Positions 50,184-59,888 are shown, numbered from the stretch's first letter. The stretch is 64,000 nt of DNA from Burkholderia sp. FERM BP-3421 (GCF_028657905.1 NZ_CP117782.1:248001-312000), one strand, 5' to 3'. The notes: generated by a model not told the origin, from the sequence alone. Numbers and translations are program-made.

Positions 50184-51386
50184 ATGATCATCACTTCGCT
50201 GCTCGATACCGATCTGTACAAGTTCACGATGATGCAGGTCGTCCTGCATCATTTCCCGGCCGCGAACGTCGAATATCGTTTCAAGTGCCGCACGCCCGGC
50301 GTCGACCTCGTGCCCTATATCGACGAGATCCGCGCGGAGGTGAAGTCGCTCTGCGAGCTGCGCTTCACCGACCCGGAACTCGACTATCTGCGCCGCCTGC
50401 GCTTCATCAAGAGCGACTTCGTCGATTTCCTCGCGCTGTTCCACCTGAGCGAGAAATACATTTCGGTGCTGCCGTCGGCGAAGGGCGACGGCGAGATCGA
50501 GATCGAGATCAAGGGGCCGTGGCTGCATACGATCCTGTTCGAGATCCCGGTGCTCGCGATCGTCAACGAGGTGTACTTCCGCAATACGCAGCGCGAACCC
50601 GATTATCGCGAGGGCCGCGAGCGGCTGCGCGAGAAGATCCAGCTGCTCGGCGGCCAGCCCGGCTTCGCCGATTGCAAGATCGCCGACTACGGTACGCGCC
50701 GGCGCTTCTCGAAGGACTGGCACGAGGAGGTCGCGCTCACGCTGCGCGACGGGCTCGGGCCGCAGTTCGCCGGCACGAGCAATGTCTACTACGCGATGAA
50801 GCACGGGCTCACGCCGCTCGGCACGATGGCGCACGAGTACCTGCAGGCCTGCCAGGCGCTCGGCCCGCGGCTGCGCGATTCGCAGATCTTCGGCTTCGAG
50901 ATGTGGGCGAAGGAGTATCGCGGCGATCTCGGCATCGCGTTGTCGGATGTCTACGGCATGCAGGCGTTCCTGCGCGACTTCGACATGTACTTCTGCAAGC
51001 TGTTCGACGGCGCGCGCCACGACTCGGGCGATCCGTTCGACTGGGGCGAGCGCCTCATCAAGCACTACGAGGACAACCGCTGCGACCCGCGCACCAAGGT
51101 GCTGGTGTTCTCCGACGCGCTCGACATCCCGAAGGTGATGCAGCTCTACGAGCGGTTCCGCGGGCGCTGCAAGCTCGCGTTCGGGGTCGGCACGAACCTG
51201 ACCAACGATCTCGGCTACGTGCCGCTGCAGATCGTGCTCAAGATGGTGCGCTGCAATGGCCAGCCGGTCGCGAAGCTGTCCGATTCGCCGGGCAAGAGCA
51301 TGTGCGACGACAAGGCGTATCTCGCCTATCTGCGGCAGGTGTTCGGGATCGCGCCGCCGGCCGACGACGACGGCGCCGGCAAGTAA
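50184..51386 (+). CDS. pncB: nicotinate phosphoribosyltransferase
   Basis: PncB (400 residues) adds PRPP to nicotinate, salvaging it to NAD. MIITSLLDTDLYKFTMMQVV is the standard start. GTSNVYYAMKHGLTPLGTMAHE carries the catalytic histidine that is phosphorylated. FGVGTNLTNDLGYVPLQIVL is the conserved PRPP-side region. It is divergent from fdxA with a 267-base gap. Confidence 0.96.
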   Translation: MIITSLLDTDLYKFTMMQVVLHHFPAANVEYRFKCRTPGVDLVPYIDEIRAEVKSLCELRFTDPELDYLRRLRFIKSDFVDFLALFHLSEKYISVLPSAKGDGEIEIEIKGPWLHTILFEIPVLAIVNEVYFRNTQREPDYREGRERLREKIQLLGGQPGFADCKIADYGTRRRFSKDWHEEVALTLRDGLGPQFAGTSNVYYAMKHGLTPLGTMAHEYLQACQALGPRLRDSQIFGFEMWAKEYRGDLGIALSDVYGMQAFLRDFDMYFCKLFDGARHDSGDPFDWGERLIKHYEDNRCDPRTKVLVFSDALDIPKVMQLYERFRGRCKLAFGVGTNLTNDLGYVPLQIVLKMVRCNGQPVAKLSDSPGKSMCDDKAYLAYLRQVFGIAPPADDDGAGK

Positions 51387-51468
51387 GGCGGCGCCCGGGG
51401 GCGGGCGCGGCGCGATGCGGCCGGTATAATCGCAGGGCTACCGACCGCCACCGTCACAAGGACCGCTC

Positions 51469-52131
51469 ATGGACACTTCGGCTGCCCGCCGCAACATCCT
51501 GGCGCGCATTCGCGCGGCATCGGGCCGTTCGGCCGAAGCCGACGCGACGGAGCGCGAGCGCGTCGCCGATTATCTCGCGCGTCATCCCGAGGGGCCGCGT
51601 CCGCCCGTGCCGGCCGACCTGGCCGGCCAGTTCATCGAGGAAGCCCGCCGCTTCGAAACCACCGTCGACACGGTCGCATCCCCGGCCGATGCGCCCGCGG
51701 CCGCCGCCCGCTATTTGAGCGGGCTCGGCCTGCCCGTCGAGGCGATCGCCTGGCGTACGCTCGAGGGGCTCGACTGGCGCGGCGCGGGGCTGTCCGTCGC
51801 GTTTCGCCAGCCGGAGGACGCCGACCGGGTCGGCATCACCGGGTGTTTTTGCGCGATCGCGGAAACCGGGTCGCTGGTTCTGCTGTCTAGTCCGGAGACC
51901 TATGCGTCGGCCGGGCTGCTGCCGGAGACCCATATCGCGATCGTGCCGGCGTCGCGCATCGTGGCCGGCCACGAGGAAGCGTTCGCGCTGATCCGCGCGG
52001 AACGCGGCGAATTGCCGCGTGCCGTGAACATCGTGTCGGGGCCGTCGCGTACCGGCGACATCGAGCAGACCATCGTGCTCGGCGCGCATGGGCCGTATCG
52101 CGTACACGCGATCGTCGTCACCGGCGCGTGA
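51469..52131 (+). CDS. lutC: LutC/YkgG-family LUD-domain protein
   Basis: A 220-residue LUD-domain protein. DRVGITGCFCAIAETGSLVL and RTGDIEQTIVLGAHGPYRVH are family hallmarks. In many bacteria LutC works with LutA and LutB to oxidise lactate; here neither partner is adjacent, and the gene stands between pncB and the antiporter, so the link to lactate use is by family only. Confidence 0.88.
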   Translation: MDTSAARRNILARIRAASGRSAEADATERERVADYLARHPEGPRPPVPADLAGQFIEEARRFETTVDTVASPADAPAAAARYLSGLGLPVEAIAWRTLEGLDWRGAGLSVAFRQPEDADRVGITGCFCAIAETGSLVLLSSPETYASAGLLPETHIAIVPASRIVAGHEEAFALIRAERGELPRAVNIVSGPSRTGDIEQTIVLGAHGPYRVHAIVVTGA

Positions 52132-52186
52132 CGGCGATGGCGCCCGCTGCGCCCGCAATCCATCCGTACTTCAAGAGGTAGTGAAC

Positions 52187-53617
52187 ATGAAACGACATGC
52201 CGCCTGGGCGGGCATGGCGCTGGGAGGGGCACTCTGTGCGTTTCCCGCGCCTGCATCGGCCGCGACTCTCGACGGCGCCACGCTTTCCGCGTTGTGGGGC
52301 ATCCCGTTCGCCGGGATCCTGTTGTCGATCGCGGTATTCCCGCTGATCGCGCCGGTCTTCTGGCATCACCATTTCGGCAAGATCGCCGCGCTGTGGGCGC
52401 TGCTGTTCCTCGCGCCGTTCGCCGCGGCGTTCGGCGTCGGCACCGCGTTCGGCACGCTCGTGCATGCGCTGCTCGAGGAATACATCCCGTTCATCGTGCT
52501 GCTGACCACGCTATATACGGTCGCGGGCGGCATCTGCGTGCACGGCAACCTGCACGGCACGCCCAAGCTCAATACCGGGATCCTCGCGCTCGGCACGGTG
52601 CTCGCGAGCATCATGGGCACCACCGGCGCGGCGATGCTGCTGATCCGGCCGCTCCTGCGCGCGAACGACAACCGCAAACACGTCGTGCACGTGGTCGTGT
52701 TCTTCATCTTCCTCGTCGCGAACGCGGGCGGCTCGCTGTCGCCGCTCGGCGATCCGCCGCTGTTCCTCGGCTTCCTGAACGGCGTGAGCTTCTTCTGGAC
52801 CACCACGCATCTGGCGCTGCCGATGCTGTTCATCTGCGGGATCCTGCTCGCGCTGTTCTTCGCGCTCGACACCTACTACTACCGCAAGGGCGGCGAAGAG
52901 GCCAAGCCGTTCCTCGACCCGACGCCCGACAGCCACGGCATCTCGATCGACGGCAAGGTCAACTTCCTGCTGCTCGGCGCGGTGGTCGTGCTCGTGCTGA
53001 TGAGCGGGCTGTGGAAGCCCGGCATCACGTTCGACGTGTTCGGCACGCACGTCGCGCTGCAGAATCTCGTGCGCGACGTGGCGCTGATCGTCGTCGCGCT
53101 CGTGTCGCTCGCGATCACGCCGCGTTCGGCGCGCGAAGGCAACGCGTTCAACTGGGCGCCGATCGAGGAGGTCGCGAAGCTGTTCGCGGGGATCTTCGTG
53201 ACGATCGCGCCGGTGATCGTGATCCTGCGCGCGGGGCAGGACGGCGCGTTCGCGCAGATCGTCCACCTCGTGACCGGGCCGGACGGCAAGCCGGTCGACG
53301 CGATGTATTTCTGGGCCACGGGCCTGCTCTCGTCGTTCCTCGATAACGCGCCGACCTACCTGGTGTTCTTCAATCTCGCGGGCGGCGACGCGCAATCGCT
53401 GATGACGACGGGCGCGAGCACGCTCGCGGCGATCTCGGCGGGCGCGGTGTTCATGGGCGCGAACAGCTACATCGGCAATGCGCCGAACTTCATGGTGAAG
53501 GCGATCGCGGAATCGCGCGGCGTGCGGATGCCGAGCTTTTTCGCGTATCTCGGCTGGGCGGTCCTGATCCTGGTGCCGGTGTTCCTGCTGGCGACGTGGA
53601 TCTTCTTCGCCGCGTAA
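52187..53617 (+). CDS. NhaD-like sodium:proton antiporter
   Basis: The product is 476 residues from ATG 52187 (MKRHAAWAGMALGG), after AAGAGG. The first segment may act as a signal anchor. It has about 12 membrane spans. The conserved NhaD pattern NAGGSLSPLGDPPLFLGFLN and LSSFLDNAPTYLVFFNLAGG with acidic and Asn residues in membrane parts supports NhaD over CitT-type carriers. It would expel sodium in exchange for protons. Confidence 0.88.
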   Translation: MKRHAAWAGMALGGALCAFPAPASAATLDGATLSALWGIPFAGILLSIAVFPLIAPVFWHHHFGKIAALWALLFLAPFAAAFGVGTAFGTLVHALLEEYIPFIVLLTTLYTVAGGICVHGNLHGTPKLNTGILALGTVLASIMGTTGAAMLLIRPLLRANDNRKHVVHVVVFFIFLVANAGGSLSPLGDPPLFLGFLNGVSFFWTTTHLALPMLFICGILLALFFALDTYYYRKGGEEAKPFLDPTPDSHGISIDGKVNFLLLGAVVVLVLMSGLWKPGITFDVFGTHVALQNLVRDVALIVVALVSLAITPRSAREGNAFNWAPIEEVAKLFAGIFVTIAPVIVILRAGQDGAFAQIVHLVTGPDGKPVDAMYFWATGLLSSFLDNAPTYLVFFNLAGGDAQSLMTTGASTLAAISAGAVFMGANSYIGNAPNFMVKAIAESRGVRMPSFFAYLGWAVLILVPVFLLATWIFFAA

Positions 53618-53692
53618 GCGTGCGATGGTCGTGACGGAACGGCACACGGCGCGAGGCGCGGCGTGTGCCGTCCGTCGTATACGGAGGGGGCA

Positions 53693-54682
53693 ATGCAGAA
53701 AGTATTGGTGGCGCGTCCGATCTTTCCGGACGTGATCGAACGGCTCAAGCAGTATTTCGAGGTCGACTGGCACGACGGCGACGCGCTCGCGCCCGACGCG
53801 CTCGCGCGGCGCCTCGCGGACAAGGACGGCGCGCTGACGGCGGGCGATCCGATCGATGCGGCCGTGCTCGCGGCGGCGCCGCGGCTGCGCGTGGTCGCGA
53901 ACATGGCGGTCGGCTACAACAACTTCGACATGGCCGCGTTCGACGCCGCGCACGTGCTCGGCACCAATACGCCCGACGTGCTCAACGAATCCACCGCCGA
54001 TTTCGGCTGGGCGCTGATGATGGCGGCCGCCCGCCGGATCGCCGAGTCCGAGCACTGGCTGCGCGCCGGCCACTGGCGCAAGTGGGCGTACGACGGTTTC
54101 CTGGGGACGGACGTGTACGGCTCGACGCTGGGCGTGATCGGCATGGGCCGGATCGGGCAGGCGCTCGCGCGCCGCGCGCGCGGCTTCGGCATGCGGGTCG
54201 TCTATCACAACCGCTCGCGGGTCGCGCCCGAGATCGAGGCCGAACTGAACGCCGAGTATGCGACGAAGGAGGCGCTGCTCGCGTGCGCCGACCACGTGGT
54301 GCTGGTGCTGCCGTACACGGGCGCGAGCCATCACACGATCGGCGCGGCCGAGCTGGCGCTGATGAAGCCCACCGCGACGCTGACCAATATCGCGCGCGGC
54401 GGCATCGTCGACGACGCCGCGCTCGCCGTCGCGCTGCGCGAGCGGCGCATCGCGGCGGCCGCGCTCGACGTCTACGAGGGCGAGCCGAGCGTGAATCCGG
54501 CGCTGCTCGAGGTGCCGAACGTCGTGCTCACGCCGCACATCGCGAGCGCGACGGCGGCCACGCGGCGCGCGATGGCGAATCTCGCGGCCGACAACCTGAT
54601 CGCCGCGCTGGGCGAGGGGCCGCGCGCCGGGCAGCCGCCGAACCCGATCAACCCGGGCGTGCTCGGAAAGGCGCGCCGATGA
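53693..54682 (+). CDS. D-2-hydroxyacid dehydrogenase (glyoxylate/hydroxypyruvate reductase GhrB-like)
   Basis: From ATG 53693 (MQKVLVARPIFPDVIERL), with GGAGGGGG upstream, the protein is 329 residues. The NAD(P)-binding domain contains LGVIGMGRIGQALARRARGF; the catalytic set Arg (ARGGIVDD), Glu and His (NVVLTPHIASAT) is complete. GhrB-type enzymes reduce glyoxylate, hydroxypyruvate and 2-ketogluconate; the precise substrate is uncertain. Its stop overlaps the rmuC start by four bases. Confidence 0.9.
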   Translation: MQKVLVARPIFPDVIERLKQYFEVDWHDGDALAPDALARRLADKDGALTAGDPIDAAVLAAAPRLRVVANMAVGYNNFDMAAFDAAHVLGTNTPDVLNESTADFGWALMMAAARRIAESEHWLRAGHWRKWAYDGFLGTDVYGSTLGVIGMGRIGQALARRARGFGMRVVYHNRSRVAPEIEAELNAEYATKEALLACADHVVLVLPYTGASHHTIGAAELALMKPTATLTNIARGGIVDDAALAVALRERRIAAAALDVYEGEPSVNPALLEVPNVVLTPHIASATAATRRAMANLAADNLIAALGEGPRAGQPPNPINPGVLGKARR

Positions 54683-56163
54683 CCTCCTGGCTGCTGATCG
54701 CCGTGGTGGCGCTCGCGGCGGCGCTGCTTGTCGCGCTGATCGTGCTCGGCGTGCTGGTGCGCGGCGGAGGGCGCGACGACGCGATCGCGCAGCTCGGCGA
54801 GCATCTGGACGACGCGATCGATGCACAGGCGCATGCGGTCGAACGTCTCGAACGCGAGCTGCGCGGCGAGATCGCGGGCAGCGCGCGCGGCGCGCGCACC
54901 GAGTTGAGCGGCAACTTCGCGCAGCTGCAGCAGATGCTGGCCGCGCAGTTGACGAGCGTCGCGACCGTGCAGAATCACCAGATCGACGGCTTCGGCCAGC
55001 AGCTGGCGAAGCTGGTCGAGGCGAACACGCAGCAGTTCGACGCGATGCGCGGCGCGCTGCAGCAGCAGTCGCAGCTGGCGCGCGACGAACAGGGCGCCGC
55101 GCTGCGCCATCTCGGGGCGGTGCTGAACCAGCAGCTGGCGCAGCTGACCGAGGCGAACGACCGCCGCATCGGCGAGGTCCGCGCGACGCTCGAACAGCGG
55201 CTCAAGGAGATCGAGGCGAACAACGCGACGAAGCTCGAGGAGATGCGGCGCACGGTCGACGAGAAGCTGCACGCGACGCTCGAACAGCGTCTCGGCGAAT
55301 CGTTCAAGCTGGTGTCGGACCGGCTCGAACAGGTGCATCGCGGTCTCGGCGAGATGCAGACGCTGGCGGCGGGCGTCGGCGACCTGAAGAAGGTGCTGAC
55401 CAATGTGAAGACGCGCGGCACCTGGGGCGAGGTGCAGCTCGAGGCGCTGCTCGAACAGATGCTGACGGCGGACCAGTATGCGAAGAACGTCGCGACGGTG
55501 CCGGGCAGCAGCGAGCGGGTGGAGTTCGCGATCCGCCTGCCGGGCCGTCACGACGCGCGCGACCGCGATGCGCGGCCGGTGTGGCTGCCGATCGACGCGA
55601 AATTCCCGCGCGAGGACTACGAGCGCCTGCTCGACGCGCAGGAACGCGCCGACGCGGCGGCGGTCGAGGAGGCCGGGCGCGCGCTCGAGGCGCGGATCCG
55701 CGCGGAGGCGCGCACGATCGCCGAGAAGTACGTGGCGCCGCCGTACACGACCGATTTCGCGCTGCTGTTCCTGCCCACCGAGGGCCTGTATGCGGAGATC
55801 CTGCGCCGGCCCGGGCTCACCGACCTGCTGCAGCGCGACTGCCGGATCACGATCGCCGGCCCGACCACGCTGACCGCGCTGCTGAACAGCCTGCAGATGG
55901 GGTTCCGCACGCTTGCGATCGAACAGCGCTCGAGCGAGGTCTGGCAGGTGCTGGGCGCGGTGAAGACCGAATTCGGCAAGTTCGGCGACGTGCTCGCGAA
56001 GACCAAGGCCCAGCTCGAAACGGTCACGCGCTCGATCGAGTCGGCCGAGCAGCGCACGCGCGTGATGAGCCGCCGGTTGAAGCAGGTCGAGGCCTTGCCG
56101 GGCGACGAGGCGGCCGGGCTGTTGGGCGGCGCGGGGACGGAGCCGGAGCCGGACGACGCGTGA
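54679..56163 (+). CDS. rmuC: DNA recombination protein RmuC
   Basis: RmuC (494 residues) has an N-terminal membrane anchor (MTSWLLIAVVALAAALLVAL), a long coiled coil (about 45-240) and an RmuC nuclease-like domain. The conserved TRGTWGEVQLEALLEQMLT, then LPIDAKFPREDYERLLDAQE and GPTTLTALLNSLQMGFRTLA are present. In E. coli loss of RmuC raises inverted-repeat inversions. It is translationally coupled to the dehydrogenase gene. Confidence 0.94.
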   Translation: MTSWLLIAVVALAAALLVALIVLGVLVRGGGRDDAIAQLGEHLDDAIDAQAHAVERLERELRGEIAGSARGARTELSGNFAQLQQMLAAQLTSVATVQNHQIDGFGQQLAKLVEANTQQFDAMRGALQQQSQLARDEQGAALRHLGAVLNQQLAQLTEANDRRIGEVRATLEQRLKEIEANNATKLEEMRRTVDEKLHATLEQRLGESFKLVSDRLEQVHRGLGEMQTLAAGVGDLKKVLTNVKTRGTWGEVQLEALLEQMLTADQYAKNVATVPGSSERVEFAIRLPGRHDARDRDARPVWLPIDAKFPREDYERLLDAQERADAAAVEEAGRALEARIRAEARTIAEKYVAPPYTTDFALLFLPTEGLYAEILRRPGLTDLLQRDCRITIAGPTTLTALLNSLQMGFRTLAIEQRSSEVWQVLGAVKTEFGKFGDVLAKTKAQLETVTRSIESAEQRTRVMSRRLKQVEALPGDEAAGLLGGAGTEPEPDDA

Positions 56164-56185
56164 CGCGCGCCAGGCGGGAAACGGG

Positions 56186-56211
56186 ACAAGGGGCGCCGCG
56201 GCGCCCCTTGT
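56186..56211. terminator. hairpin terminator between convergent rmuC and the GNAT gene
   Basis: A perfect 12-bp stem (56186-56197 with 56200-56211) with a 2-base loop; short T/GTT follows. It probably serves both convergent genes. Confidence 0.7.
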
Positions 56212-56216
56212 TGCAT

Positions 56217-56705
56217 TCAGCGGGGCTGCGCGAGCGTCGCGAGCGCGTCGCCGGCGACGCGCACGATCTGCCAGTCGGGCATCACGGTCGCGCCGAGCTT
56301 TTCGTAGAAATCGATGGCCGGCTGGTTCCAGTTGAGCACGGTCCATTCGAAGCGGCCGCAGCGGCGCTCGACCGCGAGTGCGGCAAGATGCCGCAGGAAG
56401 CGCGTGCCGAGCCCGGAGCCGCGTTCCGGCGGCTGCACGTACAGGTCTTCGAGATAGAGGCCGCGCCGGCCGACGAAGCTCGAATAGTTGTGGAAGAACA
56501 GGGCGTAGCCGACGAGCGCGCCGTCGCGCGCGGCGACGAGCGCCTCGGCGGCCGGGTGCGCGCCGAACAGCGCCTCGGCGAGGTCGGCTTCGGTGGCGGC
56601 GAAGACGTGCGCGAGCTGCTCGAATTCGGCCAGCTCGCGCATCAGCGCGAGGAGCGCGCCGACGTCGCCGGGCGTCGCCGCGCGGATCGCGGCGGCCGCG
56701 GTCAT
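56217..56705 (-). CDS. GNAT-family N-acetyltransferase
   Basis: From ATG 56705 (MTAAAAIRAATPGD) it is 162 residues. LYLEDLYVQPPERGSGLGTR is the acetyl-CoA binding motif A (Q/R-x-x-G-x-G/A form) and CGRFEWTVLNWNQPAIDFYEKLGA is motif B. The layout is that of the diamine/spermidine N-acetyltransferase-like group, but the substrate is unknown. It overlaps the small membrane-protein gene by four bases. Confidence 0.87.
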   Translation of the reverse strand: MTAAAAIRAATPGDVGALLALMRELAEFEQLAHVFAATEADLAEALFGAHPAAEALVAARDGALVGYALFFHNYSSFVGRRGLYLEDLYVQPPERGSGLGTRFLRHLAALAVERRCGRFEWTVLNWNQPAIDFYEKLGATVMPDWQIVRVAGDALATLAQPR

Positions 56706-56977
56706 GCCTCTTCCGGCGCGTCGGACAGCACGATCTCGATGCCGCCGAAGCGCGAGGCCACCCAGTTGTAGGCGTGGCAGGCGATCCACAGCAGCACGAA
56801 GCCGAGGATCGCGTTGAGCAGCAGCGCGCTGAAGATCGTGCTCAGCTCGACCGACCCGAAGCGCACGAAGGCGACCAGGATGCCGAGCAGGACGATCGGC
56901 ACGCTGAACGTCAGGTAGACGAGAATCAGCGCCTTCGCGGTTTGTCCCGCGGCGATGGATGTGATTTGCTTTTTCAT
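56702..56977 (-). CDS. small membrane protein of unknown function (91 residues)
   Basis: MKKQITSIAAGQTAKALILV then two hydrophobic segments (VYLTFSVPIVLLGILVAFV and ILGFVLLWIACHAYNWVAS) predict a two-helix inner-membrane protein. The tail is acidic (SDAPEEA). Overlap with the GNAT gene suggests an operon. Confidence 0.7.
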   Translation of the reverse strand: MKKQITSIAAGQTAKALILVYLTFSVPIVLLGILVAFVRFGSVELSTIFSALLLNAILGFVLLWIACHAYNWVASRFGGIEIVLSDAPEEA

Positions 56978-57011
56978 GTGCGTGTAGCCCCCGTGTGTAC
57001 AGAAAACGAAT

Positions 57012-58301
57012 CTAGATTGCGTCGCCGAACGGCAGGATATCGACCGTGGCGCCTACGTCAACCCGCGCGGTGTCGTGCGCGAGCACGATGAAGCAGTTGG
57101 CGGCCGCGAGGCCGGCGAGCGAGGCCGAGCTTTGCGAGCCGGCGGGCTCGACCAGCCAGCGGCCGTCCGGCGCGCGCGAAGCGCGGCCGCGCAGATATTC
57201 GGTGCGGCCCGGCCGCTTGTCGAACGCATGCGTGCTGACGGCCGGATAAAGCGCGGCCGGCTGCGGCTCGGCGCCCATCATGGCGAACAGCGCGTCGCGC
57301 ACGATCACCTGGAAGGTCACCGCGACCGCGACCGGGTTGCCCGGCAGGCCGAAGAACAGCGCGGGCCGCTCGGCGCGCGTGTCGTCCGCCCACAGGCGGC
57401 CGCAGGCGAGCGGCCGGCCCGGGCGCAGCGCGACGTTCGCGAAGGTGACGTCGCCGAGGCGCGCGAGCAGCGCGCGCGTGAAATCCGCGTCGCCGACCGA
57501 GACGCCGCCCGAGGTGATCACCACGTCCGCCTGGGCGGTGGCGGTGCGCAGTGTGTGTTCGAGCGCCGCCGGATCGTCGCGGACGATGCCGAGGTCGAGC
57601 AGGTCGAGGTTGAGCGGCGCGAGCATGCCGTGCAGCGTCGCGCGATTGCTGTCGTAGAGCGCGCCCGCGTCGAGCGCTTCGCCGGGGACGCGCAACTCGT
57701 CGCCGGTGGAGAAGAACGCGACGCGCAGGCGGCGGCGCACCGCGAGGTCCGTGATGCCGAGCGAGGCGAGCAGGCCGAGATCGGCGGCGCGCACGCGCCG
57801 GCCCGTGCCGAGCACGCGCGCGCCGCGCGCCAGGTCTTCGCCCGCGCGGCGGCAGTTGGCGCCGCGCGCGATGCTCGCGGCCGCGAAGCGCACCGTGTCG
57901 CCTTCGAGCGTGGTGCGCTCCTGCGCGATCACGGTATCGGCGCCCGCGGGCATCGGCGCGCCCGTCATGATCCGCACGCAGGCGAGCGCGGGCAGCGTGC
58001 CCGTGAACGGGTGGCCGGCCAGCGCGCGGCCCGCGACGGACAGCGCGCAGTCGGCGGCGCCCGCGAGCAGCGCGCCGGCGAACGCGTAACCGTCCATCGC
58101 CGCATTGTCGTAGGCCGGCACGTCGAGCGGCGACAGGATGTCGGCGTCGAGCACCCGGCCGAGCGCGTCGCGCGCCGCGACCCGCTCGTGGTCCGTGACC
58201 GGCGTCGCGTGGCGCAGCGCGAGCGCGCGGGCGGCATCGACGCTGAGCGGAGCGTCGGTGTCGGGCGAAGCGGGCGAGGCGGTGGCGGTATGCGTGGTCA
58301 T
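57012..58301 (-). CDS. moeA: molybdopterin molybdotransferase MoeA
   Basis: MoeA (429 residues) inserts molybdate into adenylated molybdopterin. LSPLDVPAYDNAAMDGYAFA is its signature; CVRIMTGAPMPAGADTVIAQ follows. The MPT-binding fold has VITSGGVSVGDADFTRALLA and the FFGLPGNPVAVAVTFQVIVR region. It is the last gene of the moaA-mobA-moeA set on the minus strand. Confidence 0.96.
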   Translation of the reverse strand: MTTHTATASPASPDTDAPLSVDAARALALRHATPVTDHERVAARDALGRVLDADILSPLDVPAYDNAAMDGYAFAGALLAGAADCALSVAGRALAGHPFTGTLPALACVRIMTGAPMPAGADTVIAQERTTLEGDTVRFAAASIARGANCRRAGEDLARGARVLGTGRRVRAADLGLLASLGITDLAVRRRLRVAFFSTGDELRVPGEALDAGALYDSNRATLHGMLAPLNLDLLDLGIVRDDPAALEHTLRTATAQADVVITSGGVSVGDADFTRALLARLGDVTFANVALRPGRPLACGRLWADDTRAERPALFFGLPGNPVAVAVTFQVIVRDALFAMMGAEPQPAALYPAVSTHAFDKRPGRTEYLRGRASRAPDGRWLVEPAGSQSSASLAGLAAANCFIVLAHDTARVDVGATVDILPFGDAI

Positions 58302-58413
58302 GAGTGGGAGGCGCCGCGAGGCGGACGATGATCGTGGCCGGGAGGCCGGCGGTGTGCGCGGCGGGCGCGTGGTGGCCGGGATGGCACGCGGCGGGCGGAG
58401 CCGGCGGTGCGCG

Positions 58414-59040
58414 TCAGGCGCGGTTCAGTCCGGCCAGATCCTGCAAAGAGTTGGCATTGTAAAACGCGCGCTCGTCAGTAAAAGTGACTTCGACGGTCTT
58501 GTGGCGTGCGTACCACGCACGCATCCGGTGCTCGCCGGCTTCGAGCGCGGCCGTCAGGTCGTCCGCGAGCGCGGTGCGCACGAGCGCGAACACCGGGTGC
58601 GGCGAGCGCGCGCCGTGCGCGTCGACGGTCGCGGCCATCGCGATGTCGGCGTGCGCTGCGTCGAGCGCCGCGGCGAGCCGCGCGCCGAGATCGGCGGGCA
58701 GGAACGGCGAATCGCACGGCGCGCACAGCACGAAGGGCGCGTCGACGGCGAGCAGGCCCGCGAGCAGGCCGGCGAGCGGGCCCGCGAAGCTGTCGTCGGC
58801 ATCGGTCGCGACCGTCGCGCCGAACGGCGCGCCGAGCACGGCGTAGCGGTCGAGATGGCGGTTCGCGCTGATCACGAGCGGGCCGGCCTGCGGCGCGAGA
58901 CGGCGCAGCACGTGCAGCGCGAGCGGCTCGCCGTGCAGCAGTTGCAAGCCTTTGTCGACGCCGCCCATCCGCGTGCCGCGTCCGCCTGCGAGCAGCAGGC
59001 CGGCGGGGGCGGAGGAGGGAGAAGACGGGACGCTGCGCAT
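58414..59040 (-). CDS. mobA: molybdenum cofactor guanylyltransferase MobA
   Basis: MobA (208 residues) adds GMP to the cofactor to make the bis-MGD form. ATG 59040 (MRSVPSSPSSAPAG) and the nucleotide-binding GLLLAGGRGTRMGGVDKGLQ with the P-loop are clear, then FVLCAPCDSPFLPADLGARL. It overlaps the moaA stop (TGATG), so it is translated from the same message as the damaged moaA. Confidence 0.93.
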   Translation of the reverse strand: MRSVPSSPSSAPAGLLLAGGRGTRMGGVDKGLQLLHGEPLALHVLRRLAPQAGPLVISANRHLDRYAVLGAPFGATVATDADDSFAGPLAGLLAGLLAVDAPFVLCAPCDSPFLPADLGARLAAALDAAHADIAMAATVDAHGARSPHPVFALVRTALADDLTAALEAGEHRMRAWYARHKTVEVTFTDERAFYNANSLQDLAGLNRA

Positions 59041-59800
59041 CAGCCGCCGATGTAGGACATCTCGACGCGCCGGGCGTCGCGCACGGGCGCCGTCGGGCTG
59101 CCGCGCAGCTGCGAATAGCGGTCGGCGCGCGCATGCCAGATCTGCGCGATCGCGGTGGCGATCTCGGCGTCGCTCGCGCCGCCGCGCAGCAGCGCGCGCA
59201 GGTCGTGGCCCGATGACGCGAACAGGCACAGGTACAGCTTGCCTTCGGTCGACAGGCGCGCGCGAAGATCGCCGCGAGCACGTCGGCGCTCGCGAAATCG
59301 GCGTCGTTCATGCGCTTGAACAGCGCGTCGTCGAGCGCGTCGAGGCTGATCGTGACGCGCGACAACCCGGCGTCCTTCAGGCTTTGCGCCTTTTTCGCGA
59401 GCAGCGCGCCGTTGGTGGTGAGCGTGAGGTCGAGCGGGCGGCCGTCGATCGTGGTCAGGCGCGCGAGCCGCTCGATCAGGAATTCGAGGTTCTTGCGCAG
59501 CAGCGGCTCGCCGCCGGTGATGCGGATCTTCTCGACGCCGTGCGCGACGAACTGCCGGGCCAGCCGCTCGATTTCCTCGTGCGACAGCAGGTCTGCGTGG
59601 GGCAGGAACGGATAGTTCTTGTCGAACACCGCGCGCGGCATGCAGTAGACGCAACGGAAGTTGCAGCGGTCCGTGACCGAGATGCGCAGGTCGCGCAGCG
59701 GCCGGGCCAGCGCGTCGTTCAGGACGCCGGTCGGGACGTGGGCGGGGCCGGGGACCGGCACGGCGCTCGCGTCGGCCACGGGAATGATGCGTCGGGACAT
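59041..59800 (-). pseudogene. moaA: moaA, GTP 3',8-cyclase gene with an internal deletion and frameshift
   Basis: MoaA converts GTP to the first precursor of molybdopterin. The first 178 codons from 59800 are normal, with CNFRCVYCMP (Cys46, 50, 53) and LTTNGALL. Then the frame shifts into RLSTEGKLYLCLFASSGHDL, ending MSYIGG in the correct final frame. Compared with family members of about 370 residues, about 119 residues are missing at about 59264. Two of the three cysteines of the second cluster are lost. It is therefore most likely non-functional. The flanking genes mobA and moeA are intact. Confidence 0.8.
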
Positions 59801-59888
59801 GATGATTGAAAGGTAATCCAGACTTCCATTTTAGCTGGAAGCGACGAGGAGGACCGGTGCACGGCGTCCCGTGGAAAACCAGCACAGA

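Noticed and set aside
52511..54826. A very long open frame of about 770 codons on the minus strand
   Set aside because: It is antisense to the NhaD-like antiporter and the 2-hydroxyacid dehydrogenase, both with clear motifs; the frame is Arg/His-rich with no domain, as expected of high-GC antisense.
59250..59290. moaA frameshift as a one-base sequencing error
   Set aside because: A frameshift alone cannot explain it because about 119 residues, including two cluster cysteines, are also absent.
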